DNA from: Chitinophagales bacterium
GTDB taxonomy: Bacteria; Bacteroidota; Bacteroidia; Chitinophagales; Chitinophagaceae
Reading direction: 5' to 3'
NCBI GenBank assembly: GCA_015655015.1
Contig: JAATFV010000116.1
Coordinates: forward strand, 62,001-126,000
DNA: 64,000 nucleotides
The notes under the pieces were generated by a model. That model searched no databases, had not been told where the DNA came from, and worked only from the letters and a program-made list of their open reading frames with translations. This document shows, piece by piece, positions 8,724-16,552 of this stretch (the stretch's first letter is position 1; each line of letters opens with the position of its first letter). Made by a program: the position numbers and the translations under genes.

Positions 8724-8955
8724 TTATTTAGCCTTTAAATCTTCCTTCACGTCGTTCACGAATTCAACTGTGACATTTGCTAAGGAGGCAATCTTTTCAA
8801 CAGGCAGTTGCAATTCCTTTAATAAATTTTCGACAACGAGTCTGCTGGTTTCTTCTCTGCTCTCCATCCTTACATATTCAAGAGTACCCATAATATCATT
8901 TCTATCTTGTGACTTAATTCTTGTCCAATGATGATTTACGGTTTCCCTTTTACCA
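8724..8955 (-). pseudogene. C-terminal remnant of an Rpn/YhgA-type transposase
   Basis: About 75 codons in one frame on the minus strand, without a plausible start, read IKSQDRNDIMG ... VVENLLKEL ... KIASLANVTVEFVNDVKEDLKAK. This is clearly homologous to the last 75 residues of the intact gene at 9010-9936, where the same blocks occur (IKSQDKNDIMG; FVENLLKDS; KIASLANVTVGFVNKIKNGL). It lacks the nuclease domain and is followed by its own terminator copy. Most likely a tandem duplication or recombination remnant of the neighbouring gene. Confidence 0.85.
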
Positions 8956-8957
8956 TC

Positions 8958-8984
8958 AAAAAAGCCGCCAGAATATCCGGCAGC
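8958..8984 (-). terminator. Intrinsic terminator of the Rpn-type transposase
   Basis: Minus-strand stem of eight pairs (GCTGCCGG with CTGGCGGC, two G-T pairs), loop ATATT, then six T. It lies 26 nt past the stop of the gene at 9010-9936. Confidence 0.75.
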
Positions 8985-9009
8985 TTATATAACATTCAAA
9001 TAAGGCGAT

Positions 9010-9936
9010 TTATTTAGCCTTTAACCCGTTCTTGATCTTGTTCACGAACCCAACGGTGACGTTTGCCAGAGAAGCAATTTTGGCAACGGAAAAGTTGCTA
9101 TCCTTCAATAAATTCTCTACAAAAAGACGCCTGCTATTCTCCTGTCCTTTTTTCATCCCTTCAGCCAGGCCTTCTTTTTTTCCCTCCTGTTTCAGATATT
9201 CATCAATACCCATAATATCATTTTTATCTTGTGACTTAATTTCTTTCCTAAAGGTAAGATTCATTTTTGGATCCTTAAAGAGGACGTAGCTTTCCAAAAA
9301 TACAAAAATAGCCCTTATTTTCCTTGTGGAGTAGCCTTTTGCCAATAACATTTTGGCAATCAGCACCTTGCGTTCAAACAATACCTTTTCAGGTATCTTC
9401 CCTTCCAATAATGAAGCCTTCGCCGCCAGTACTACCAGCGCAAAAGGATTATCGCTTTCCTCCAACTCCTTGTCCGGAAAATCCAGAATCGAAATGGCCG
9501 GGTATTCGTACGTCAACCGGGTCCTTCGATATTCATAGGTGTACCGATCCGGCATATTCTTCCCATATTGGCCTGTAAAGATAGCCACCGCCGAAACTGG
9601 TTTCTTCGGGTGGCGAGCCCGGATTCTGGCAAAGTACTCGTACATCCGCTCCGAGAACTGCAGGCGTTTGGACGTGTTCCCCTGTATTTCAAGATGCAGG
9701 AGCACGCATTCCTCTTTTCCCTTCCGGTTGAATACTTTTACCAGCTTGTCGGCATGCCGGGTAGCTGTCTTTTTGTCCGGCTCTGGATACATTTCCGCCA
9801 ATTCCTTGTCAAGGAACTCAAATCCCCGTTTCATATCATATATCTTGTCGGCGTCAGGAAAAATGAAGCGTAACAGATCATCAAAGACTTCTTCCATGAC
9901 CACCTTCCATAAAATATCGCTCTTTCGATGCTTCAT
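9010..9936 (-). CDS. PD-(D/E)XK nuclease family transposase (Rpn/YhgA type)
   Basis: A 308-residue protein of the Rpn/YhgA-like family, recombination-promoting nucleases with a PD-(D/E)XK core. The N-terminal block DDLLRFIFPDADKIYD and DKELAEMYP is characteristic. The nuclease core is ADKLVKVF followed by VLLHLEIQG, giving the D and E-x-Q active-site residues, then FSERMYEYFARIRARH. The C-terminal 80 residues hold the repeated Lys/Glu/Gly-rich segment (KKEGLAEGMKKG) and a conserved helical end. Known members cut DNA and promote RecA-independent gene transfer; here that is inference. A truncated second copy lies directly downstream. Confidence 0.85.
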   Translation of the reverse strand: MKHRKSDILWKVVMEEVFDDLLRFIFPDADKIYDMKRGFEFLDKELAEMYPEPDKKTATRHADKLVKVFNRKGKEECVLLHLEIQGNTSKRLQFSERMYEYFARIRARHPKKPVSAVAIFTGQYGKNMPDRYTYEYRRTRLTYEYPAISILDFPDKELEESDNPFALVVLAAKASLLEGKIPEKVLFERKVLIAKMLLAKGYSTRKIRAIFVFLESYVLFKDPKMNLTFRKEIKSQDKNDIMGIDEYLKQEGKKEGLAEGMKKGQENSRRLFVENLLKDSNFSVAKIASLANVTVGFVNKIKNGLKAK

Positions 9937-10146
9937 AGGGAAAATTTAAAATATTCTAAAATGGTGTTTACAATGCGCTCATCAAAACAAAGGAAAAATA
10001 CGCTGAAACGCTTGCCCAGCCTAATTATTGGAATAGTGTAAAGGAGAGAGTAAAGGTACAAAATATTCATCGCCAAATAAAATATTTTGGCAACTACAAT
10101 TATTACCCACCGTTAGGTAAAGACTTGAATTAATTAAAAGTAGAGG

Positions 10147-10380
10147 CTATCTTTTCTGAGTAGGAGAAGCAGACAGTTTATTCGGTACAAGTAGGTGCCT
10201 AACATCAATGTTCAAATATCCGGCTATTCGGTACAAGGTCTCCAAAGAAGGTTGCTTATCATTGGTACACCACGTCGATACAGTAGAAGGTGTGACACCT
10301 AATGCCTCAGCCAATTCCTTATTGGTGACCCCCTGGTCACCTAAGGCCCCTTTGATTCTGTTGAACTGTTCCTTTTTCAT
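10147..10380 (-). CDS. XRE-family helix-turn-helix regulator
   Basis: A 77-residue DNA-binding protein. The helix-turn-helix is TNKELAEALGVTPSTVSTW, followed by KQPSLETLYRIAGYLNIDVRHLL, the standard Cro/C1 arrangement. I place the start at 10380 (MKKEQF) rather than the longer frame at 10413, because a TATATTTG -7 box lies only a few bases upstream of 10380 and the longer start would lie above it. It is transcribed divergently from the small ORF at 10519, so it may regulate its own promoter and that neighbour, as in restriction-modification controllers or antitoxins. Confidence 0.85.
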   Translation of the reverse strand: MKKEQFNRIKGALGDQGVTNKELAEALGVTPSTVSTWCTNDKQPSLETLYRIAGYLNIDVRHLLVPNKLSASPTQKR

Positions 10381-10468
10381 TTCAGCAAATATAGAAATCC
10401 ATAAATTAACCATTAGCGCACTTAAATTCTCTTAAATCATAATTAATTTAGCTTTTAGAACAATTTAA

Positions 10469-10500
10469 TTTGCTTTTAGCGAATCTTTTCAGTATCTTTG
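10469..10500 (+). promoter_or_regulatory. Bacteroidetes-type promoter
   Basis: TTTG (10469-10472) and TATCTTTG (10493-10500) are separated by exactly 20 nt, matching the -33/-7 promoter of Bacteroidota primary sigma factor. It drives the small ORF at 10519 and lies in the divergent region shared with the XRE gene. Confidence 0.7.
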
Positions 10501-10518
10501 TTTAGTTTTTAAAACATC

Positions 10519-10815
10519 ATGCTTATGTCACTACTAGTCCATATGACGCCGGATCGCATACCTATCCGACTGTCTAAAAAAGAACAAGAGTATCCTAAAG
10601 AAGTGTTAGATGAACTGTTCGAAGAATATACTATCGGTACGATCCGCTCGAAACTAACGGAACTGGTCCACACGGCGCTTATAGAAGACGATAGATATAA
10701 CAATCCAAAGAATAGAAGCGACTTATTGGCATTTTACATCAAACTGGAAAGGGGCCTGGAAACCGCCTATGTATTAAACTTCCTAAAAAGAAAAGACTCC
10801 TTAAGTGATTCTTGA
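10519..10815 (+). CDS. Hypothetical protein, 98 aa
   Basis: A small acidic soluble protein with a mostly helical look (ELFEEYTIGTIRSKLTELVHTALIEDDRY) and no signal peptide. It sits about 20 nt behind a good promoter and is divergent from the XRE regulator, followed at 61 nt by a SymE-like gene. I do not recognise the family. The start at 10519 (MLMSLLVHM) may instead be the ATG at 10525 or 10543. Position between an XRE regulator and a toxin-like gene is suggestive, but no function can be assigned. Confidence 0.6.
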   Translation: MLMSLLVHMTPDRIPIRLSKKEQEYPKEVLDELFEEYTIGTIRSKLTELVHTALIEDDRYNNPKNRSDLLAFYIKLERGLETAYVLNFLKRKDSLSDS

Positions 10816-10876
10816 TCCTTTTTAGTCCCACCCCATTATTTATTCAAACTTTTGAAACTGAAAAACACCTCTAGCA

Positions 10877-11203
10877 ATGGCAACCACACAACAAGGCAAA
10901 ATCCACCAGTCAGGCGAAAGACACTTAAAGATCAAATCCAAATGGACCCCGCGCGCATTTAACAATAACGTTAAGCTACCCGAAATTAGTCTCACCGGGG
11001 TCTGGCTGAAATCGGCCGGCTTTGAAATTGGTAAAAAGGTAATTGTCAGGCAGGAGCCCAACCAGCTCGTCATCACCCTGGCCGACCCTGAACCTGAAAC
11101 ATCGGAGGAACAAGCTGAAAGAATAAAAGCAGAAAAACGGAACAACCGCAAGGCCAGGCTAATGCGCCAAGGGTGCGAAATATGGGCAGAGCCATCTAAA
11201 TAA
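10877..11203 (+). CDS. SymE-like type I toxin family protein
   Basis: A 108-residue protein with the AbrB-like swapped-hairpin signature of SymE: RHLKIKSKW near residue 14, then LPEISLTGVWLKSAGFEIGK and VIVRQEPNQLVITL. In E. coli, SymE is an SOS-induced toxin that condenses the nucleoid and is silenced by the antisense RNA SymR. Bacteroidota carry many SymE-like genes of unproven activity. The charged C-terminal tail (EEQAERIKAEKRNNRKARL) is longer than usual. No antisense RNA could be proven by eye. Same strand as its neighbours. Confidence 0.7.
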   Translation: MATTQQGKIHQSGERHLKIKSKWTPRAFNNNVKLPEISLTGVWLKSAGFEIGKKVIVRQEPNQLVITLADPEPETSEEQAERIKAEKRNNRKARLMRQGCEIWAEPSK

Positions 11204-11284
11204 CATATTATATTTTTTTATAGTATATTAGCTGCCCAAAAAAAATCCCACCTATACTTTTGGACCTGATAAAAATGATCCGTT

Positions 11285-11737
11285 ATGCATTGGAATCATG
11301 TGTACTTGCAGATATACCGGCCCGGTATGGTTGATTATACCGGCAGGACCATCGGCAAAATCATTAGACATCTTTTACTATTCTCTCCCTATCTTTTCAT
11401 GCCTTACATCCTTTACAGGAAAATTGACACTAAGCCTGAGCCCTTCATATGGACAGCCATTTTAGTCATACCAGGAGCTTTCCTGGTATTCCATTCTTAT
11501 AAATATCTTATTGCCCGCCTCCAACAATGGAAGAATAATGATAAATTCCGCGGGACCATCGCCTTGTATATATTCCTTTTGATCTTCCAGATCCTTCGCG
11601 TATGGTCCGTCCAGGCAGGTTTTTCCCTGCTGATGAACAACTACCCTGAAGGAATGATACTCTCAAAAATTTTTGCTTGCCTATACGTATTCCTCCTGGT
11701 CATCGGCTATTGGAAGCGTCCGTTTTTTACCCGTTAA
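11285..11737 (+). CDS. Hypothetical membrane protein
   Basis: A 150-residue protein with about four hydrophobic segments: LLLFSPYLFMPYILY; FIWTAILVIPGAFLVF; TIALYIFLLIFQIL; IFACLYVFLLVIGYW. No family is recognised and there is no signal-peptide cleavage site. It follows the SymE-like gene by 81 nt. The start at 11285 is the first ATG; ATG at 11327 (MVDYTGRTIGK) is also possible and would leave all four segments intact. Confidence 0.5.
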   Translation: MHWNHVYLQIYRPGMVDYTGRTIGKIIRHLLLFSPYLFMPYILYRKIDTKPEPFIWTAILVIPGAFLVFHSYKYLIARLQQWKNNDKFRGTIALYIFLLIFQILRVWSVQAGFSLLMNNYPEGMILSKIFACLYVFLLVIGYWKRPFFTR

Positions 11738-12062
11738 GACCTTTTCTATTCTATACCGACATCCTCCAAAGATTGTCGGGCTTGGCATACCCATTTTTAC
11801 TTCCCGGTAGCCATTATTATAGAAGTAGCCATTACTAAAAAAATAATTAGCCCGCAAATTTAGGGGGTTGGTCTGGAACGGTACAAGGAACTACGGCATA
11901 AACGATTCAGTTCAGATCCTCATCGGTTTATCCTGCACGGGCATCACCTAAAGTCGGGGATCATCATCATACACCTCGTAATTCCGTTCCTCCTTGCCCT
12001 TATCCAGCCGCTAACCCCGACCCATTCGGGTTAATTCATTTTTTCCAACTAATTATAACATT
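11738..12062. other. Intergenic stretch, probable relic DNA
   Basis: No convincing gene. There is a short direct repeat around 11808-11838 (AGTAGCCATTA twice). A stop-free plus-strand frame from about 11873 to 12033 contains ERYKELRHKRFSSDP, which reads like real protein but lacks a start and a recognisable family, so it may be a relic. A weak hairpin with CCCATTCGGG sits near 12020 just before the next gene. Confidence 0.4.
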
Positions 12063-12359
12063 ATGAACCAGCATTTAAATTTAGACAACCTTAACGAATT
12101 AAGCCTGATCGATTATTTGAGGATACTCGGATTTGAACCGATCGCTTTCCATCCCGGTTCCACAGATTATGTTTCCCCATTTGACCACAAGGAGCCAAAG
12201 ATCCTTTCCATTAACCACCAGGACAACCGGTTCGCTGCACCTGGTACTCACCAAAAAGGGACGTTGGTAGAATTTGCCTGCCTCCTCTACGGGTGCACCG
12301 CAGCAGAACTTTGTAACAATATTGTGCTGTATAAAATCGATCAGCTTATGTCGTTATGA
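12063..12359 (+). CDS. CHC2/primase-like N-terminal fragment, mobilizable element
   Basis: A 98-residue protein resembling the N-terminal zinc-binding domain of DNA primases found on Bacteroidota conjugative and mobilizable elements. LSLIDYLRILGFEPI, then YVSPFDHKEPKILSI and NRFAAPGTHQKGTLVEF, match the pattern around the CHC2 finger (Y-x-S-P-F; N-x-W-x-D-x-G-x-x-x-G). The zinc-binding cysteines are not in their places and the catalytic Toprim domain is missing, so this is a degenerate or truncated version. Followed by a terminator. The family assignment comes from pattern memory, and activity is unlikely. Confidence 0.5.
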   Translation: MNQHLNLDNLNELSLIDYLRILGFEPIAFHPGSTDYVSPFDHKEPKILSINHQDNRFAAPGTHQKGTLVEFACLLYGCTAAELCNNIVLYKIDQLMSL

Positions 12360-12396
12360 TTCCCAAAAGATGTATCAAACAGATACAACTAATAAT

Positions 12397-12431
12397 AGGG
12401 CAATAGTGGTTATCCGCTATTGCCCTTTTTT
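12397..12431 (+). terminator. Intrinsic terminator
   Basis: A 13-bp stem (AGGGCAATAGTGG with CCGCTATTGCCCT, one G-T pair) with a TTAT loop is followed by a run of T. It ends transcription of the primase-like gene. Confidence 0.85.
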
Positions 12432-12476
12432 ATTTCCAAAATATAAACAATTCCCTAGCACTTAAAATTAAACCAC

Positions 12477-12632
12477 ATGCCACACCCTACCGTCATCGTT
12501 GAAATTCAGAACGGCCTCCTGGCGGATCTTTGCAGCAACACAAACAATCATTACACATCAAAAATATCCCGCAAAAGCATCCCTCACCTATGCAGAATAG
12601 ATTCAGGTCAACTCCATTCCGCTTTATTCTAA
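12477..12632 (+). CDS. Small ORF, 51 aa, uncertain
   Basis: An ATG at 12477 opens a 51-codon frame (MPHPTVIVEIQNGLLADLCS...). The start resembles short proteins in Bacteroidota mobile elements beginning with H-P-T-x-x-x-E-x-x-G-G-L. The second half is not convincing, so this may be a decayed gene. The rest of the 12433-12884 interval shows only a 35-codon frame at about 12720 and nothing else I can support. Confidence 0.3.
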   Translation: MPHPTVIVEIQNGLLADLCSNTNNHYTSKISRKSIPHLCRIDSGQLHSALF

Positions 12633-12884
12633 CCAAACCACCTATGCAGTATTGTTATAGGTATTTGTACGAATCGTCTTCGCTTATATCTTCAATCCTG
12701 AAATAAAAACAGATCTGACATGGCGATACTATCCTCCAAAAAACACGTGCACAGGAGACATGGCAAGATGTCCAAAGATGACACAAAAAGAGGCATTACG
12801 GCTTACCCTTCAGACGGCAAAAAATAAGTTTTCCAGGTCATTCGTAAAATCAGTCATTAACCGAACTAAATATCAATAAACGAC

Positions 12885-13220
12885 ATGAAACAGCAACAGT
12901 TTAAACGCACCAGATGGCTCACTTTACGGATGAGCGAAACTGAATACCATCAGGTCAGATCACTTACCGGGCAAACTACCTGCAACAGCATAAGCGAATA
13001 TGCGCGGAAGGTTGTGCTCAGAAAGCCCGTCATCCTTCGCTACCGCAACCAGTCCCTCGACGACTTCTTGGCTGACATGTTACAATTGAAGCAGGACCTC
13101 GCCAGTATCAGCAGTTATTTCACTCAGACAGTTCAACGACTCCATTCGCTGAATAAAATTTCGGAGATCCAGGAATGGATACTCCACAATGAGCAGGACA
13201 AAACACAGCTGTTCCGTTAG
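12885..13220 (+). CDS. Plasmid mobilization relaxosome protein (MobC/BmgA-like)
   Basis: A 111-residue protein with an N-terminal ribbon-helix-helix-like region (KRTRWLTLRMSETEYHQVRS and SISEYARKVVL) typical of MobC/BmgA accessory proteins that bind oriT and recruit the relaxase. The middle (SLDDFLADMLQLKQDLASI) is the helical segment common to Bacteroidota members. The following ORF is a relaxase remnant, which is the expected gene order. It appears intact. Mobilization can no longer be served in cis because the relaxase is broken. Confidence 0.8.
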   Translation: MKQQQFKRTRWLTLRMSETEYHQVRSLTGQTTCNSISEYARKVVLRKPVILRYRNQSLDDFLADMLQLKQDLASISSYFTQTVQRLHSLNKISEIQEWILHNEQDKTQLFR

Positions 13221-13261
13221 ATCGAAACCATTTCCAATAAAATAAATGAAACATACAAACT

Positions 13262-13542
13262 ATGGTCGCAAGAATAAATGCCACCGCCAAATTTCCCCGG
13301 CACTACAATACAACTAAAAAAAGGTGGCACATAACCAGGCTCAACTTACCTATGCCAAAGGAATTCTCCAGGATAAAAACCGGATGACCCTTTACGAAAA
13401 GACAAATCGTTTCCAGCGTTTGCATGATCTTAATCATCGCTCCCAGGTCAATACGTTGCACATTTCACTCTACTTCAACCCCACGGAAAACCTTTTTTAC
13501 GGCTGTAACTATTCCAAGAAAAGACAAGAGATATTCTGCTAG
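13262..13542 (+). pseudogene. MobA/MobL-type relaxase remnant, frameshifted
   Basis: From ATG 13262 the frame reads MVARINATAKFPRHYNTTKK, the typical N-terminus of Bacteroidota relaxases. At a run of seven A near 13317-13323 the frame must change, after which the matching part continues: AHNQAQLTYAKGIL ... MTLYEKTNRFQRLHDLN ... VNTLHISLYFNPTENL. That corresponds to the relaxase consensus around the catalytic region (K-T-N-x-L-H-I-S-L-N-F). The conserved His motif (H-P-H-I-H) and the rest of the protein are missing. So the gene is frameshifted and truncated to about 90 codons. Confidence 0.8.
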
Positions 13543-13737
13543 AGATTCCGAACGATTACCCTCTTTGAATGATTTGGATTGCCACCGTAATTGCCGCTAT
13601 TGGTTCCCTTAATAATCTTTCTCATTTTTATATTTGCGCAAATTCTCATAACAAGGAAACCTGACAATGTGCACGCAAGATGTAGCTTCCTTTTATGGCA
13701 ATATCGCTAAGGGAAAAGCATAACGAGGAGGAGGGAA

Positions 13738-13899
13738 ATGGAGCCGATAAAGCCTGAAAAAGCGTTGCAGATATTGACAGATTCTGGTCTTCAGGTATCC
13801 CTTGAAGAAGCGGGAATAATCTTGGAATTTTTGAATAACTTAGCTAACATAGCTATATCGGTCTATCTAACAAGAGACGATGATAACCAGACACAATAA
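13738..13899 (+). CDS. Small conserved protein before the recombinase, 53 aa
   Basis: An ORF of 53 codons (MEPIKPEKALQILTDSG ... LEEAGIILEFLNNLANIAISVYL) with an unusually strong Shine-Dalgarno sequence (GAGGAGGAGGG) ending 2 nt before its ATG. Short proteins with the same beginning and the E-x-A-x-x-I-L-E-F-x-x-x-L-A-N-I-A pattern commonly precede serine recombinases on Bacteroidota elements, as here, 35 nt upstream of the recombinase. A TATATTTG -7-like box at 13629-13636 may belong to it. Probably a regulator or accessory factor of the recombinase; function unproven. Confidence 0.65.
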   Translation: MEPIKPEKALQILTDSGLQVSLEEAGIILEFLNNLANIAISVYLTRDDDNQTQ

Positions 13900-13934
13900 G
13901 GGCTCTAAGAATATTCATTTCAAAAAACCTATTC

Positions 13935-15478
13935 ATGATCGCCGATTTATATATCAGGGTAAGTACTGACGAACAAGCTGACAAAGGTTTCTCTCAACGT
14001 CACCAGGAAGAGGTTTTACGTAAGTATTGTGAGATTAACCGAATAGAAATAAGAAAAATAATCTTAGAAGATCATTCCGCCAAGACTTTCAACCGGCCTG
14101 CCTGGAAAAAATTACTATTGGAATTAAGAAAACATAGGAATACAATAGACCTAGTCTTATTTACCAAATGGGATCGCTTCAGCCGAAATGCAGGCGATGC
14201 CTATCAAATGATAAGCACGTTGCGGAAATTCGGTACGGAACCTCAGGCCATCGAACAACCCCTGGATCTCACCATTCCGGAAAATAAAATGATGCTCGCC
14301 TTCTACCTCGCCGCTCCGGAAGTAGAAAATGACAGAAGGGCGCTCAATGTAAAACAAGGCATGCGACGAGCTCGCAAAGAAGGCCGGTGGATGGGAGCGG
14401 CGCCATTCGGGTATGCCAACAAAACCCGCGAAGACGGCTCAAAATATATTACACCAAAGGAACCGGAAGCAACGGTTATGAGATGGGCCTTTGAAGAACT
14501 CGCCAGAGGTATTTTCAATACCCAGCAAATATGGGAACTAGCCAAAAAAAAGGGATTTACCAGGCAAAAAGTCAATTTTTGGCAGTTAATACGAAACCCT
14601 ATGTATTGCGGAAAAGTCTCCGTGCCCAAATCCAAGGATGAAGAATCATATTTAGTAAAAGGGCTGCATGCTCCTCTAATTACTGAAGGGTTATTCTACC
14701 AGGTTCAGGATGTCCTCGATGGTCGAAAAAGAAATTATAGAACAAGAGTAGAAGTCGATAAGGAAATTCCGTTACGCGGTTTTCTCATTTGTCCATTGTG
14801 CAAAAGAAATTTATCAGCGAGTGCATCTACGGGGCGCCATCAGCGATATTACTATTACCATTGTAATCCATCTTGTGGATACAGATATAATGCAGAAAGA
14901 GTCAACAACGATTTTGAGAAAGAAATTAAAAGTATACACCCCATCAAGGTGTTGTTGACCTTTACCGACACATTATAAATATAAATTATACAAAGAACAA
15001 CAAAGGGAAACGAGATGATCTTCAGTTATTGAATTCTCAGTTGGCAGAGGCCAACAAAGATTTGGCAAAAGCGCGTAAGCTTTTGTTAGCGGAAGATATT
15101 GACCCGGGTGACTACCGGGCCATAAAATCAGATTGTGATAATAAGATTGCCCGCCTCGAAGCCAGGATAAGTACCCTATCTCAGGAGTTCAACAGCATCG
15201 AGTTAAAATTACTCCTTGAAAAAGCATCCAGTTCCGTATCGAATCTTAGCAGTTTATACCGTGACGGGGACGTCTTCTATAAAAGGCAGATCGTGAGCGC
15301 CCTGTATCCTCAAAACCTGGAGTACGATGGATGCAATTTTCGAACCGCTCACCTCAATGAGGTCATTGCTACCATATTCAGTCTGGACAAGGATTTTGGA
15401 GAAACAAAAAGCGGACAAAACGGTAAATTTTCCGTCTTGTCCGCTAAGGAGGTTCCGGACGGATTCGAACCGCCGTAG
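13935..15478 (+). pseudogene. Large serine recombinase, frameshifted
   Basis: The first 347 codons (13935-14978) encode the resolvase catalytic domain: YIRVSTDEQADKGFS with the nucleophile Ser near residue 10, then FTKWDRFSRNAGDAY. The recombinase domain and a zinc ribbon (CPLCKRNLSAS ... HCNPSCGYRYN) follow. This frame then ends, and the coiled-coil C-terminus continues in another frame up to 15478 (LNSQLAEANKDLAKARKLLL ...; the second frame is open from at least 14957). The shift falls near 14940-14970. The C-terminal tail reads through the tRNA-Cys terminator and into the tRNA, ending DGFEPP. Either a true inactivating frameshift or a base error; catalytic residues are intact. Confidence 0.85.
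15402..15445 (-). terminator. Terminator of tRNA-Cys
   Basis: Minus strand: a 14-bp stem (15432-15445 with 15410-15423, one mismatch that is a G-T pair on one strand) with an 8-nt loop, followed by TTTTTGTTT. It begins 5 nt after the tRNA-Cys 3' end. It lies inside the last codons of the recombinase frame. Confidence 0.85.
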
Positions 15479-15520
15479 AAGCTTTTGCAGAGCTCTGCCT
15501 AGCCACTCGGCCACGGAACC
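15450..15520 (-). tRNA. tRNA-Cys (GCA)
   Basis: 71 nt that fold into a full cloverleaf. The acceptor stem GGTTCCG/CGGAACC is seven perfect pairs. The D arm is GCC...GGC, the anticodon loop is CTGCAAA with anticodon GCA, and the T arm is GGCGG-TTCGAAT-CCGTC. Discriminator U73 is the identity base of tRNA-Cys. CCA is not encoded. It is followed by its own terminator and marks the border between the mobile remnant and core genes. Confidence 0.95.
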
Positions 15521-15610
15521 CTTTGTTGTCTTCTCCAACAAGAAGCATTTTTTGAGCAGGTGCGAAATTAAGATAATTTTGAAGAAGTTAACAAAAAAAC
15601 ATGCTTATTT

Positions 15611-16498
15611 ATGCAGGCAATCGCTGAAAGTGAACTTATTATCAATAACAGGGGCGCCATCTATCATCTGGACCTGCGCCCGGAAGAGCTGGCAACCACT
15701 ATTATTACCGTAGGCGACCCGGACCGGGTAAGCGCAGTGAGCAAGTATTTCGACCGGGTGGAACACCGGGCGCAACATCGTGAATTCATCTCCCATACAG
15801 GTTATATAGGCAAAAAAAGGCTGACGGTCGTGTCCACGGGCATCGGAACGGATAATATCGATATTGTGCTGAACGAGCTGGACGCGCTGGCGAATATTGA
15901 CTTTTCCACCCGGACGGTGAAAAGCGAGCTGACCCATCTCACCATTATCCGGGTAGGCACTTCCGGATCTTTACAGGAAAATATACCCGTAGATAGTTAT
16001 GTGGCCTCCACCCATGGACTCGGTATCGACAATCTCCTGAATTTCTACCGGCATGAAGAAAATGAGGAAGAAAAAGGGCTTCTGCAGTCTTTTATCACCC
16101 AGACCCAGCTGCATCATCGCCTGGCCAGTCCCTATATCAGCGGGGGCAGCGCCTCCCTGATCCGGCATTTCGTAAGCGGTTTTCACCAGGGGGTGACCGT
16201 CACCTGCCCCGGTTTTTACGGTCCGCAAGGCAGAGTCCTCCGCCTGGGGCTTAGCCAGCCCGAACTGATCGACCGGCTGACAGCGTTTACTTACGGCCCG
16301 CACCGGATCACCAATTTCGAGATGGAAACGGCGGCTATTTATGGCCTGGGGAAGATCCTGGGGCATTATTGCCTAAGTCTCAGCGCCATCGTGGCCAATC
16401 GCGTAAAAAAAGAATTCTCAAAAGACGGAAATGCCGCCGTCGAAGGACTGATAAAGCAAACCCTGGAGATCGTTGAGCAGCTACAAGCGGCAGGCTGA
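15611..16498 (+). CDS. Nucleoside phosphorylase (uridine phosphorylase-like)
   Basis: A 295-residue member of the PNP/UDP family, which splits nucleosides with phosphate into base and ribose-1-phosphate for pyrimidine or purine salvage in the cytoplasm. VGDPDRVSAVSKYF near residue 33 is the family's phosphate-binding G-D-P-x-R motif. TIIRVGTSGSLQ near 115 is the central Gly-rich strand, and ITNFEMETAAIYGLG near 236 holds the Glu-Met-Glu that binds ribose. Slightly longer than E. coli Udp (253 aa), with a C-terminal helical extension. Substrate preference cannot be settled from sequence. First core gene beyond the tRNA. Confidence 0.85.
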   Translation: MQAIAESELIINNRGAIYHLDLRPEELATTIITVGDPDRVSAVSKYFDRVEHRAQHREFISHTGYIGKKRLTVVSTGIGTDNIDIVLNELDALANIDFSTRTVKSELTHLTIIRVGTSGSLQENIPVDSYVASTHGLGIDNLLNFYRHEENEEEKGLLQSFITQTQLHHRLASPYISGGSASLIRHFVSGFHQGVTVTCPGFYGPQGRVLRLGLSQPELIDRLTAFTYGPHRITNFEMETAAIYGLGKILGHYCLSLSAIVANRVKKEFSKDGNAAVEGLIKQTLEIVEQLQAAG

Positions 16499-16552
16499 TA
16501 ACTGTAAGCACTCTTAGGCAGCTTCAGAAATTGTATCTATTTTTGAGGAATT

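Noticed and set aside
12121..12145. Second att site: a copy of the tRNA-Cys 3' end inside the element
   Set aside because: Only a short chance likeness (TTTGAACCGAT) exists; no stretch matches the tRNA well enough for an att repeat.
16538..16545. Promoter (TATTTTTG) of dapF
   Set aside because: The -7 word fits but no TTG lies 19-20 nt upstream, and the word is common by chance in A+T-rich gaps.
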